Shown here piece by piece: positions 34,101 through 49,100 of a stretch of DNA of 64,000 nt. The first letter of the stretch is position 1. Every line of letters begins with the position of its first letter. The DNA comes from Oegoconia quadripuncta. Lineage: Eukaryota; Arthropoda; Insecta; Lepidoptera; Autostichidae. Location: assembly GCA_949316235.1 (NCBI GenBank), contig OX438742.1:31688853-31752852 (forward strand), in the 5' to 3' direction. Under the pieces are notes generated by a model. It saw only the letters and a program-made list of their open reading frames with translations, did not search any database and had not been told where the DNA came from. A program made the translations under genes and the position numbers.

Positions 34101-37100
34101 GCCCAAGCAACAGGAACATTAGCAATTAAATAATAATAATCGGGTGTATAAAGGATTCAAGAAAGTATTCACACCAGCAAATTTTAATCTAAAAACTCGA
34201 TTGTAAATTATAATCGCTTAGCAGAAAGAAACTCGCAAAATGCAACATATAGATACTTATTTATGTACCTAAGTAATATATAGAATATATACGTTTTACT
34301 CTGGGTAATGCGCCCAAAGGTCGTTAACATGGTTCACATAGTCTAGGGTATCCTAGTTTGAGGCCAATGTAATCAGTGTGTTATTACTAGAATATGTATA
34401 GCATGTGCTACAGCTGGAGAGGTAAAGCGCTTGCGTAATCAATATATCCAAAATTAGTTCTAACCTCTATTGCCTTCCTCAGTTTTTCTTCCTCCATCTT
34501 TCGCTGTAACTCAGCTAATTCTCTGGCTTCTACTTCTTCGCGACGCTGTCTTTCTTCCTCAAGGCGTTGTCTTTCAGCTTCATCCTCTGCTTCACGTTGC
34601 AGTCTGAAATTACAGAATGGATCCCAATAAGTTATTGCTTAGAATTATTATTAAGTCGCGCCAAAAGCATTGTAAGGTATGAAAACCTACAAGTTGACTT
34701 ATTCGGAAATGTGAAGCCGAAAACACGCTAAAATATTGTCCAACTTCGGTCTACCTCCTTTTGTGTAACATTAATAAAATTAGGCCATGTTTCTACTTAT
34801 TATTAACAAATTAATGCAATAGAGATACCTTTGCCTCTCGAGCTCTGCTTGCCTCTCTAACTCTTCTCTAGCTCTGCGTCGTCTCTCAGCTAATGCAGCT
34901 TTGGCTTCCTCTTCAGTCGTAATACGCCGAGCTGTCATTGATGCTGTAAATTGGCATTATAATTATTAAGATGGCTCATGTTACAATTGTTATCATTAGA
35001 CAACTCCTGAAAAGTTCCAATTTCTTACCAGTCATTTCTGATTCGATGGAGATCTCTTTTTTCTCCTCTTTCTTTTCTTCCTTTTTGTCTTCCTTCTTTT
35101 CGATTGGTTTCTGTACTTCTATAGGTTGCTGTACATCTACAGGCTTCTGTGTCTCGGATTTCGTCTCTGGTTTATCTTCTGTGATTTTTATTTCAGATTT
35201 CGAGTCCTTCGTATCCTCTTTGATTTCGTTTACCTTTTTTAAAACGTTAAATATAATTAAAATTTTCGGACAAATAAACTGCATCAACTCATCTTATTAA
35301 AATTAGTAGTGTTTACTTCTTTTTAATTAGCCTTTCTAGTACACTATAGCTTTGTCATGCTATTTAACATTCCAAGCACATGAGTCAAAAAAGTTATATT
35401 TAACTTGGCAATTTTACGTCACTACGATACGATACTTTAATATAATTTCTTGACCGTGAATATATTATAATGTTATTTTTAAATTATAATACGCAAGCTA
35501 TTATTTATAAAACTGAATGTAAATTGGATTAAAAAACATGCGTTTGATATTTATTGCGGATTTCATATACGACGTGTAATCTACATTTTCTTTGGTTTAC
35601 TTGTAAACAATTTAAAAATAATATTATTTTTGTAATACTAAAAAATATCCACTAAAAACTCGTCTTTCACCTTATCATCTACGTTTTGGTTGTGAGCATG
35701 AATTTGCTCCTGCCCATTTTGTATCTGCAACGCTTCAAGTTTTTGCGTAACTTCTAACGCATTCACTTGATTTTTATCGGTTGTAATATTCGCCTGAAAC
35801 AATATTTTGGGTTTACTTCTTTGTTGGAGTATACGAAATTAATATATAAATTTCAAATTTTTAATATGTGGATTCACCTTTTGAGCGACCTCTTTGTCCA
35901 CGCTGGGCTCTTTGGAAGCGGCTGGTGATGGCGACAACGTACGTCCAGGAGACGCTGATAGCGATTTACCACGTGGAGTCTGATCAAAATATTGTATTAT
36001 TAATATATTGCAACTAAACTTATTTAAAATGCTAAGACATCACCCTCACCTTATCATGATCTTTGGAAGGCTTTGGCTTTCTATGTAGTGGCGGCTTGCC
36101 GTCTGCTGGATTCAGTGTTGCTGCATAAACAAAATGAATGAACTACGATTAGCATTAAATCAATCTAATAGCAAGAGCCTTTCTAAAACTCCCATAAATC
36201 AAATTAATACAAATTGTGAATTTAATGAACGGCGAGATAAAAAATTATTGATATTGTATAAATTCCTTTTTTTAAGGGTTCAAAATAAAAGCTTAACAAT
36301 AACTTCTGCCGCGGTGGTACTGTTCAAGGTCGACGCGACATAAAATGCAGTTAAAGTTAAATTTTAATGGTATGGAGTGTTTGAGGTGAATTCGAGTCAA
36401 TACTCGAATACCCACCGAAATCAAATTCTCAAAATCGTGAACAAAATATTTGCGACGAAGAATGCTTCATACTTGCTTCATTACGTAAAATTATGGAATC
36501 GAACGCAACAAACACCACAGGCGCTGAAATCTTTCTTTTTAAATTTGTTATTCTTTCCACCATCCAGTACAAAGATTAAAATCTATGATATAATAAATCA
36601 GTATTTAAAGCGGTGCTATCACATTATAAAGTTACTGTGCAGCACTTACATATATTATAGACAATATTGAGGTTTGTCGCTCGATCGGATGACGTATATT
36701 AAGAATTTAATATATTCGTATTTCTTATCCTAAGCTATTGCAGATCTAAGAAATATGTTTCAGAAGTAAAACATAAAAATAATTTTAAATTATTAAGAAT
36801 AATAATAAAAACAACCTATTTTCTCCATGCTTAATATTCACTTTATAACTTTTTTAAAGGTGACCGACCTATCGAACACAAAAAACGCGCTCACTCACTA
36901 GGTCGATGCTCACGTCTTACGAAAAGGCGCGTCCACTCTAGTGTTAAGGCTCAGAATTCCAAGATAGAGACTTCAGTATGACAAAAAGTAACTAAGGATT
37001 CCAATCGTGCATAAAAATAAGTGACGGTATGTTTCCAAAATAAAAATATAAGAACGTAAGTGCTATATGTAGCAATATTATAAAGTACAATTTATGAATT

Positions 37101-40100
37101 CACGTATTTGGTGCGATAAATAAAAAAAAACAAAAATACCTCTAAAATTGGCTAAATATATACTCCATCTAATGGTATATTATTATTTCATTTTTATCTA
37201 AATATTGTGCTTGTGATTTAAAATGCCCTACCAACCAATCAAAGAGAACAAAACATGTACCCCGCCGGTTATCGAACCCGCGACCTCAAATTCGTAAACC
37301 CACGTCTAAATTCACATTTAGACACGGAAGCGATGGCTCATACTGGAATCTGTTGGTTAACTCATACTGGAATCTGCGCTAGAAATTCTGAGCCTTAAAT
37401 CAAAATAATTACTGGGTCTGGAGACGGCGGCGTGCACGGAGACGGGTCGCGGACGGCGCGGAGCGGGCTGGGGCCGGCGCGGCACGTCCCCGCCGCCCAT
37501 GACGGTGCTGTCGCGGGACACCGACGGCGTCGTCGCCACGCTCAGCAACCCAGTGTCGCCGCCGCCTGGCACATCAATCGCTTTAAAAAACTCGACGACC
37601 GATTGTAATCCAATCAACAAGATGGATGTATACATTAATTACTACGTCAGTGTAACGTATGTGTACGATTACGATTGACAAGTAATTCAAAAGTAAATTT
37701 GTCCATCATTGGATTTAACCAGATTATAAAGTTTTACCGACGGGACGGAGAAATTATCGTCAATCGTCAAGTTCGCCAGACAAAGAAAATCTTTGTTGAT
37801 TGATGGTAAGGTGGTGATTTAGACTTCGAAGTAAGAGCACTTGTTACCGAGCCATGAACGTTTATAAAATTATGTATGTTTGGCTTTATCTAGTATGCAC
37901 AGTCCAGGTTTTGTCTAGTTTGGGAGTATTCGAAAAGTATTATTGTTATAAATTGTTTGATACAACATGTATCAAATAATCGTAGTTAATAAATTTCCGC
38001 GGTTCGTTAGCTATACACAAAGTCATATGTTTGACTGTTTGTTTAGGACTTTGCTGCTCCCTTTTTATTCATAACATATGCTTTCTGTATTCTTCACTTC
38101 TCGAAATTAGAAAATCACTTTTAAGACTCAGCAATGATTAAACACAAGATATTTATTATAAAGAGTTATAATCGAATGAAAATGCAATAAGAATTTAACA
38201 TTTAATTAACAAAGTAATAAAAACCAATTTTACGTGAAGGGTTTCTTTCGGTTGGTCTAATAGACGACGTGAAACCGTTTCATTATACGGAACCCAATTA
38301 CATTTTCGAAAATAAGTTGTAGTTTTAAAGATATAAGTTGCATATTTTACCAAAATATCCCTGTACCTCACCTAAAGTATACTTATCATCTTATGGAAAA
38401 AATTTACACCAACACACCTTATACAGATATAGTTAGGTATCGGAAACGATTGAAGTTATACCGTGAGACCTTAACATTAATTTACATACATCAAACACAG
38501 AAAAGCTATTGTAAGCACATTGAACAATGATTTGTTAATAAATATTAATAATCCTATTCTTCTTCTAATATATAACCGGTACATATCATGTGACTGTAAT
38601 ACACTTACCTCTCGGTGTGTTAACACCCGTGCCAGCGATGGAGGCAGGTCTCGGTTTCCTTGGCATCGAAAGGGTTCTCCTAACGACCCCAGTAGCGTTG
38701 GACATGGCACTGCCGGGTCGAGATCCGGGCGTGGTGTCCCCGGACCGGGTCTCTGTGTACATTACGCTTATATACAAGCGGTTGGGACGACGCAGGGAAC
38801 GGGATAATGTATGAGGATATTATAATGACAATGATAAAGGGGTATAAGCATGGCATGTCTAATACACACAGTGAAATGACATGTAATTTAACTCTAACCT
38901 TTTAGATTATGTTTTAAAAATGAGAGAAAACAATATAATCGAATAACTAGTTGATAACATTAGATACAACTTAGAATTTTTTTGAATGTTAATCATTGAA
39001 AATAATACAGAAATCATGTATTGTGAGAATCTATTAACGCGTCGCAACCTTTTGCTCATTCGAGTCATCACGATACAATTGAAGACATAGTTAGGTGCTT
39101 TACATATTTTAGTGAATAAATAGAGGATTCTAGCGTTTGTTAGATATTAACCACTTACCTTAAGCAACTTGTTGTAATCAACCGAAGACGATAATCATCA
39201 GTGAAAGTGGGAGAAAAAGTGTATTTTCACCACTTCGACGTACTAAGTGCCATGGAATGAATATTCAATTACCTGACAGGTTAAGGAATGTGAAACCCTT
39301 CTCCAAGCAAGAAAAAAGTTTGTATCATACTGGTTCATCGTGTATTTCATATCCTACAATTCTTAAATTCATTCTTTATTTCAAGTTAACCTAAAACCGT
39401 TAATCGTAACCGTAGTTATTAAGCTAAGCGATATAGCAGTTATGACTGCAATTGACGAAGGTTACTGATAACATTTTAATATCCAAGTTATTAAACATTT
39501 TGCCCAGCATTTTAGTGACCAGATTATATTGATACAAAAATGTATTATCACATAGAGCTCATATTGAAATACACGTTCTTTTTACTTTAAACAAAAGCGT
39601 GTGATAAAATATTTTTATAACGAAGAACTTACACACGAGCTAATGTAGACACAAAGCGATTTAACCAAGTTCCAAGGTAGTGGATCTGCTTGAAGCGATT
39701 CTTTGCGCACCATCGGAATTTAGTATGATGTAGGTAATGTAACCAATTAAACTATCATTAGTAGACCCATTTTGTGCTCTAGTGTTCAATATAGCGTCAA
39801 ATACAAAACCGCACACGAAGCGAAGCACCCAAAGCTGTAGAATAATCAGATCTGTCATCTTACGAGTCCTGTTGAGGTGATGCATTGAAGGCGATGCCGA
39901 ATGGAGTGGTCGTTGCGAAGGGATCTTGTCGAGTCTGGTCATCGAGTAGGCCCTACCTGGGGCACGTGGCGCCGGCGCAGTCGGCACCAGGTCAGTGCGC
40001 CGGCGCGCTACCGACGACCACATGGCTGGCTGCGGTGAACGGTCGGGTTCGTCTGAAATTCAATGAATATATTGAAATGTTAGTGTAGCAATTTAATGTT

Positions 40101-43100
40101 TCAAATATTTGAAATTAAAAGAACGCTTTATAACACGGCAGTCGGTACCTTACCGTACGGTAGCCTTCCGCCTGCGTGGCATCTGTTTATCATCAAGCGA
40201 GATTTAAGTATCCATGATATGGCCTATCTATGTATACAATGTCATCCAAATCGATACAACGTTTTATGTGACTAGCTTTCCGCTCATTAACTAGCGAAAA
40301 TTACTTTAACGCAGAGTAATCTTCATAAGTTATCCCCAGGTAACCTTTTACTGGGATAAAACATACGGTGCCTTCTTCCAAGTCATTTTTCAGTTCCAGT
40401 GATTAAGCAATAAACAAACATCCAAAATTTCGCATTTATATTATTAATTCATTTAAGTACGAACAACCAAACTAGTAATCAATGTAGTATTATTAATAAT
40501 CATAGTGTAGTCCACTTATTCCGTCATCTAATCCGTATTTCTAATTTTGTTAAATGTAACAATTAAAAATTTTTGATGAGGGCGCCACTGTATACTAGGC
40601 GCCCTCTTTAGAGGAAAAAAATGTTTGGCACAGCTAGATATATATTCCACAGTAGAACCATCCCAGAACAACGAAGTGCTGCGGCATAGTAAATGGTAGT
40701 GCCGTCTGGTCGTAGTAGTCGCGACATGTGTCGTTGGTGCCTGTCGCTGCCTCGTGTCGTGAAGGTCCATTATTGAAAAGTCTACCTTTACTCTCAGGTT
40801 TCAAACGAAAAGAATCACCACAACGTACAAATGAAGCCTGGACTTATAAATGCATATACAAGTATCTTAGAAAGCGAGTACTCAGAAGTGAAGGAGAGCT
40901 GCAATGGTCGGTAGTTATTTTTCCACCAAATGGTCCGTTATCTCGCTTGACAGCCTCTCACGCCCTCTCAATAAATTGAAAATTTAGACAACCTCCGAGG
41001 AAACAAACGATTAAACCAAAACGGCTGATCGATTTTGATAAAACATCTCTAAGAACCATACTAGAAAACGAGCTTGTAAATAAAACCGCATAAAAATCGG
41101 TTCACCCTTTTAAGAACTACGGTGCCACAGACAGACACACACATAGCGGTCAAACTAATGACAACCCTCTTTTTGCGTCGGGGGTTAAACTGAGGAAGTC
41201 TGCCTTAACTTTTGTAGGTTGATTATTATTTTGTACCTAAAAGCATCTTCATATACATTCATTAGTCGTAAAACAATTGCTGCAGTCTATTGTACATACA
41301 GCATGGTATGCGGCTTACTTATCACTATTATATTTGGTGTATGTGTACGTACTTAGGTATATAAAAGTCACTCCTTAGGAGCGCGGCTTACACTTCGCAT
41401 TAGCATAATCCTTTATAATCTGTTGCAAGGTCACACAGTAGATTAACATTGAGTTCTGCAAATGCTCTCAATACTACGCAATATTTACTAAAGAAAATCA
41501 TTGATATAATGCGAGTAAGAACATCATAGAGTAATAAAATAAACATATTGAAATACTTCGCTTATACTAAAATAAGGATTAAGAACTTACAGTAACTTGA
41601 GAACATCACGAGTCCTTGGTTGGCAGCAAAAACAAATTATAATGATATAATATTGTTGGTGGCAGGAAGAGGTTGGAGGAGGAAAGTGGAGGATCCATGT
41701 AATGTGTGGATTAGAATAGATTTATATACAGCAGCGGAGATGCAGACTGATGTTGATAAGTATAACTATGAATATTGTTAGGTTTGTATTGGTTCAAAGC
41801 GTGCATCATACGAGCTCATTAAACGCTACAACCATCTGCATGAGAACTTATGTGTAAATCTGGGTTTGACGTATAATATATTTGGTACAAATTGCTGAAT
41901 AACACATGCATGACATGTGTTTTTCTACAACAACGTCCATATCGCTAGCGATAAGAATATTGGGGGCGACCACCTGCCAATATACACGTTGACATTTTAT
42001 TGACTAAGCGACAGTAGAGTAAGAACACCACAGAACCATTTCATCGTGTCGGTATACCGTATAACTGTTTGAGGAGCGTAACAATCGAATGCAGGGGAAA
42101 TTACGCACCATGGAACTGATGTACCTTTATTATCAGTTTCTGAGTCCAGCTGTAATGCTGAGGCGCGTCTCGTGAGTGGCGCAGACGCGAACATCACATT
42201 TGTTGTTGATGCCGCCCTGGAAAATTTAATAGAAATATTAGTGAATAACACTCGTAACATAGAAATATATAAAAATCTATAATTTGAACGGTCTCTATCG
42301 TGATATTTAGTGTACGTGAAATATTTACATTAACTAAACAGATTATAAAATACATCAATAATAAATCTTCGAGATAATCCTTGCAATGCGCCGCCAACAC
42401 AGAAAACTAAAGATATTTCTTGTATTCTTGAAATGGAAAATCTAAAGTTCTTGCAATACGGAGTCAACAACAGGTTTGTGAGCTATCGTTCATAGCCGTG
42501 TTGCGAATGACGTCAGAATGAAGCATTGCATTCTTGTTGCATTGCACAACATTAATATGTGACGTTTATTTATTTTAAAGCAGGACATATACAATAATGG
42601 ACATACCATATATCTAACAAACCATGCAGTATCATAGCATTACTGACAGTAACGGTTCGGTTGTCCAATAAGGTCTAGTTCCAAATAAGCAAAATTAGGT
42701 CAGTATTATCGTGGGTTAGGCCTTATGGTGCTATACCTAAACAGCTAAACCACAGCATTAAAATTATTTCCATATAAATCACAAACATTACATTTGGTTG
42801 GAATTACTAACAACAAAGTTATAAGGGCTTTAATAAATTCTTGACGTCCACATCTGTATCTATCTGGTTCAATCCTTCTGGTATCGCATTAACAAACTTG
42901 TCACGAGAAGATACGAGAGCCAGTCCCACATTCCTAATAAAAAATACACGAAATTATACCCCAAGCCATAATTCATACGTATTTATACGGTAAAATTAAA
43001 TTTAATGTTATCTATGGATGATTATTTTCGGTCAAGGCATTGACATTAAAAATGATAAATCATTTTGTTGCTAATGATCATGCATATCAGACACCAAACC

Positions 43101-46100
43101 CAAGTTAAATATTTTCTTCAAAATAAGTAATATCCACAAGATGCTTGCTTGTTTGTCATTGTAAAGGACACCCCTTTATTTTCATTGAAGAAGATATCAT
43201 ATAGTTTAGTATACAAAAAACATGAAGGTTTTATGTTTCCAGTCAATGCCATGTCTGATATATCGTGTGAAAACGTCCTTTTTGTATACCTAGACGACTA
43301 CATGTAAAAGTATAGTAACTTCAGAAAAACAATTTGGTAATTTTGAAAAGTCTACATCTCCTTATCGTCGATTGTACTTGAAGTGACCGAGCTTCAAACT
43401 CAGACACGTGTAGGCAAGTGTCCGGTCTCCTTAATGCGCCACCACTGCAGCCATAATAAGAATCATATTGCGGTAGACTTCTATCATATAATGATCGAAG
43501 ACGGCAGGTCACATGGTTATTAAATATAATAAATGGTTAATGTTTTTGCAGGTAGGTAGATAGATGGGACATTTCAACTAAATTATGCGTCAAGATGTTG
43601 CTATGAGCTCATGCAAAACATTGAAATGTTATCACATAGCGTAAACAAATATACGTATGCACAGTCAAAGACTTTTAAGGTAACACAGAAGTGGCTATGT
43701 TTATAAAATGTTTTAGTGTAAGAATTAAAACATTTAATAAACGTAAAGGAAAATAAATACAAACAAATCTACTACATACATTATAAACATAAGTCTTCAT
43801 CGAGGATTACATACATATAAATATCTACAATCGATGTACGCATGTGAGTACGATGAGGATACTCTTGAGCCAACAATGATCATCGAACTGATTTACATAA
43901 TAAATAATGTCGAAATTTAGCAATTGACAAATCCGCCATGACTGAAATAAGGCTATTGTTTTATGGAGACAATGGACCCTGGGCTAAATAATAATATAGG
44001 AAGGAAGATGGCGTCACCAGGTCACTGGACCATGGCGGAAATCACGGTTTGCGACGTGTGTCATGGGTGACTTATGGTTGTCTATAAGGTAACGAATATA
44101 TCCGGGCTAAACCATTACAATACTTTAAATAATATATTAATTACCCAACTAGAGCGATTTACTGGCATCATCTTGATATAACAATAGAACTAAAAAAAGG
44201 GTTAGCATAGTTGTTAACGGGATCGGGATAAACAACTGTCCTTATCTGTCAACTACGTTGTTTATCCCGGTGTAATATTGATAGGTGGGTCGTATTTAGT
44301 TCATATTAGGTACATTGACTGTATTATTTGCCTAATAATCACAATACTCGATCTAAATTAAATAAATTCTACAAATAAATAGTTTCAAAATTTTGGAAGT
44401 ATAACGGAGATCTTCTGTCAGCCCATATGCCATTTAATAGATAAATGGCAATGAAATTGAAAAATAAAAATTGTGACACAATCCATTACCGGGGAGTTGT
44501 CTGCTGGTTTTCTAGCTGCCAACATAATAAAGCGAAGTTTTCCACCTCTGCATTTGATTGTATTAATCTAATCATCATTTAGAAAGTTTGATTAAAAGTA
44601 TATAGATATGATGATCCTGCGGAATTCATTATCGCCGTGAGTAATGTAACTATTATTAGAGAATAATTTTACAGTGTTGGCTCTATTCACCCGCGTTGTA
44701 TGGAACGATATAGATATATATCGTCACTAGTTGTGTTAACAGACGCTGAGCGTCTGGTTGTGTCTCACTCTCACTCAACCTCACTGTTCTTCTCAGCCTG
44801 ACCATTTTTATTTAGCGGAAAAATGTAATACTACTACCGATAACCGAATGTAAATACATTGCCACTACACGGTAATATTAATTACTAACATTGCCATGCA
44901 CAACGGGTCATGTGATGCAACAAAAAAGGGAGAAACTTAATTTATTCCAAAACATAAAATATACAAACAGATTGATTTTAATTTAAGATTTTTCTTAGTC
45001 AAATGGAAGAATTGTCTAAATTATTAGTAAATATAATTTAAATTTCACCCATTACTATTATCTTGTAGAAAAGATAACAATTGCAAGCGTATTATGTAGG
45101 TATCCACTCTATGTTACGCTAAAACAAGAGGCAACTCTACAAGACAGTGTTGCTGTCAGTATAATCTACATTTCTACAATAAGACAAGATGCTCTTTAAT
45201 ATTATAATTGGTATCCACACAATATATTAGTAATCCGTTAATTTAAAGTATACCTAAAATATTAGTACTAAAACTATTAGTAACAAAAATATTGTGATGA
45301 AAACGAAAATAAAAAACTGCTTACAGTGACTCAAAAAAGTTCATCTGATCTATGGGGTTGGTACTAGAGGAAGGGAAAAAACAAAAATAAATTAGTAAAA
45401 TAAAGTAAGGATTAAAGATAAAAAAAAAACACTATATAGGAACCGACACCCACGTAACCCGAAATAAATGGATGCATAGCCAAAGTTACAAATAATTATT
45501 TTAACAAAGTCTACACATATCTAATTCGTAATATTTGTAGCAACTACATAGAATAAGACTAGACAAGTAGATAAATCTTAAACTACCCGCCAAAGAGAGA
45601 AAAATAAATCATGTTTTGATTTTATTTTCTTTCAAAAGTTGTATGATCATTGATCATTTAACTGAGCTTTTCATAAACTTTGATAATTAATATTTATTAT
45701 TTAAAAACCAAATAATTTATGTGATGTATAAATAGGAACACATTAAAACTGCGTGGTTACAGCCTTATAAATGTTGCCATTAAAAAAATAATAAGACCGA
45801 ATATGTTGCAGTGTAGGTACTGTATATGATTTTAGACTTCGCTTTCTGCAATAAGTTAAAATACAGTGTAAGCACATATTTAGCAGGTAATTCAAGAAGA
45901 GATTCCGCCATCCGTTTGTAGTTAGTTCCAAAACAAAAATTTGGGCTTACAAATTTGGCACACAACCAAATTTCGACAAATCGGTGTCAGTGTCGACCGG
46001 GGTTCTTATACCCCGCTGCCATGACCATGAGTGAACTTTATTTTGGAAACACGAGTACCTAAGTAAAGCTAATCCTGCTTATTTCTAGTATCCTAAAGGA

Positions 46101-49100
46101 AAAATAATTTAACGGATATCTCGAATTCCAGAAAGTAAATGTGGATTGGTGAAACGTAACGATGATGTTCATTTACCTGCGCGCACTCCAGAAGAAGCCC
46201 GCCGAGTCTACGGGTTCGAGTAGCCGAGGCGTGGATGATCCGAAAGCGAACGTTGGGCAAGGCGATGAACGAGCGGCTCGCGCTCGTTCGAGCCGCTCAG
46301 CTCGCTCGCTGCGCTCGCGATCGCGCTGCAGTAAAGCCTCGCGCCGTGACACCGATGCCTCCCATATTGCACGCTTACGCTCTTCCACCTGTATTAGGTA
46401 CACATAGATTTTACAGTTATAACATGAACGTGATTTATCACTGGCAGTCCTTATTAAATTTGAAAATTAGAACGATTTCTCTCCACTAACCAACGAAATA
46501 AATGCGAAAATCTTCAAAAAAAGGTTTTACATGAAAATGGATATACATAAAAATAAAGTGTTGTATATTGCTGTAATTAACCTATCAAATCGAACAAAAA
46601 TGTTGGTAACACCGGCTAATTTTTAAGTTACCTAGCATGTGCTAAGTCACTATTCTTCAACCGAATACTGTGGAATGAAAGCTTATCACGAATATCATTT
46701 TTTTTTAAATTCCTGGCCCTGGTAACGGTTACATGGTAACGGCGAGACAGAGAGTGCTAAGAATCTTCGGATGGAGCTACCACCCACATGAAAGACTCGT
46801 ATCATAATATATGCACGATGAGTACCGACGAGAAGCTGTTAGAGCTGAAAGAGGAAATAAATGGTTACATTGGGTCATAATAGGGTTATCCGAAGCTTGA
46901 AAAGAAGGTGAGGACACGAAAACCCTGAAATCTGGTAACCTACTCTCAGTGGCGATACATTCATATAAGCACAAAAGCCCAGCTTTGCCTTACTAAATAC
47001 TCGATCAGGAATATTCCTGATAACTTCAAACTTTACCGATGTAGGAAATGTTTGATTTTAACATTGCACTTGTCAAACTGAAATGTCCTGTGTTGCCTAT
47101 ATAATTCCACTAGTTGTGTAAAAACCACAAAAACATTTATTTTGAAACCCTAGGCACGGCACTGCCTACTCTACTACCGAGAGGGCGACCGACAGTCCCT
47201 TTTCCCAGAGTTTCTCGTCCATAAGTCCCTGGTTAACAATATTATTATCCTCAAAAGTGTGTCGAGCAGGGTTGTATACTTCATATTATCCAAAAGGTAT
47301 TCATTGAAGGTCATACAAGTACACGGGCCGCATTCGACATGCCCAGATGATGAGACAGGGATAATGTAAGTGGACATAGTAAAGCCAATACATAGGTACC
47401 TCAAAAATCATTTGTGTTTTTATGGGGGACTTCAACGCGAATGAAGACTTGAGAGTGGGGAATTTCGGCCAAGGCTAACGAAACCCCATGGCAGACGCTG
47501 GTCGACTTTCTGGAGAAAGACTCTTTGCGATGGACCTTTCTCCTAGAAGCTGCCTCACAAGATATGGACTGTCTAATAGCTTCGAATGCCTAGAAAACTG
47601 CGTTTCGGTAGACGAGATAATGACAGATTGGTAGAAGCTGTCCATTCGGTTGTGTCAATTTTTTATAGATCTCGCCATAAAGATAGAACGCAAAAGGTCT
47701 CGAAGGACGCCCTCAACCTTATAGCAGAGCGTCGCTCGACGGCGTTGCGGACATCCAGTGAAGCTGAAGAATATTGGCAGCTAAATAGACTGATATGTAA
47801 GTCCTTGCGACATGACGACCGTGACTTGATACAAAGAATCTTAGCAGCTAAGCTGACTCGGCACTATGCCAAAGATATTTTGGATATCAACCTCTACAAG
47901 ATTAGGATGGCTCTCAAACAGTTGAAAAACAACAAGGCACCGGAATATGACGGAAGACCGCGGTGCTTCTGAAAGCTCCCTTCAGAAGAAATTTAGACCC
48001 ATTTAGCTTTTGAGTCATTTCTACACTTTTTCATGGATCAATGAATCAATGGAAGACCGACCTCGGTACTAAGTTCGAATACCTAAATCGAGTAACCTAA
48101 CAAGTAGGCCTTAAGATGAACATGGGATAAACTAAAATTATAGCGACTGATTAAGAGCGTCGGTGGCTGAGCGGTTAAGACGCGGTCTCCCAATTTAGGA
48201 GGTCCGGGTTGATACCCAAGCAGACCACCAATGAGTTTTTAAATTTAATTTAAATCGTTATGTGCATTTTTTCGACTGCTCTTAAATGGTGATGGAAAAC
48301 ATCGTGGGCAAACCTGCATGCCTGAAAAATAAAAAAAAACGAAGTGTGAAGCATTGGGCCAGCGTGGTGGACTATGTCTCATACTCCCTCATACGAAGGA
48401 AGGCCTATATCCCTGCAGTGGGATGTTTACAGTCTGTTGATGATGATGATAGCAAGTAAACGTGGCGGGCATGGGCCCAATGATATTGATATGGATCAAT
48501 ATCATTGGGCATTTCATTTTAAAAGTTGTAGACGAATACGTCTACACGTGCCTAGGACAAGAAATCAGATAAGCATAATTTCGAAAAAGAGGCCAATCGT
48601 CGAATCCAACTCGAATGGGCTATCTTCTCGTCTAAACACCGCAGTGCTCAAAGTGGATAGTCTTCAATGTGAGTCACCAGTGATGATTTGTCACTGAAAC
48701 AAGGTCCCTCACTATGGGGCTCAAGAAAGCCGCAACGATATATGGAGAAAGCGATAACACGCGTTTCAGGAATGAGAAATTCCGTAGAAGAACGAAAGTC
48801 ACCGACATAGCCCAGTGTATGTTACACTACGCCAGTATATATACCTTAAAATGGGATGGGGCAGGGCTCCAAAAACTGATAACCGTTGGGACATTAAAGT
48901 CCTGAGACAGCACCGACAAGCGCAGCGTGGGACGGCCACCCGCAAGGTGGACGGGCGACCTGATGAAGATCGCCGGAAGTCGCTGGATGCAGACCACTTC
49001 CAACCGGTCGCTCTGGAAATCTATGGATAGTTCTATGTTCCTGTATCCTGTGCCTGATATGATGATGAGGAATTTTTGTTGAGCGTTGTATCTTATTTGT

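Larger units (their letters stand above)
29395..34464 (-). other. ens intron between exons L and M (5.1 kb)
   Basis: It contains family-B SINE halves (29463, 30033), the composite repeat (29719), a LINE remnant (31140-31590), a family-C SINE (31985) and a diverged family-B SINE (33818). The rest is unassigned AT-rich DNA. Confidence 0.7.

Noticed and set aside
36377..36670. 97-codon + strand open frame inside an ens intron
   Set aside because: AT-driven composition (Tyr, Ile, Asn, Lys), no recognised motif and no supporting start context.
46162..46407. Open frames on the + strand over ens exon B
   Set aside because: Shadows of the real - strand exon, which carries the conserved FAFGSSTPR signature and matching splice phases.
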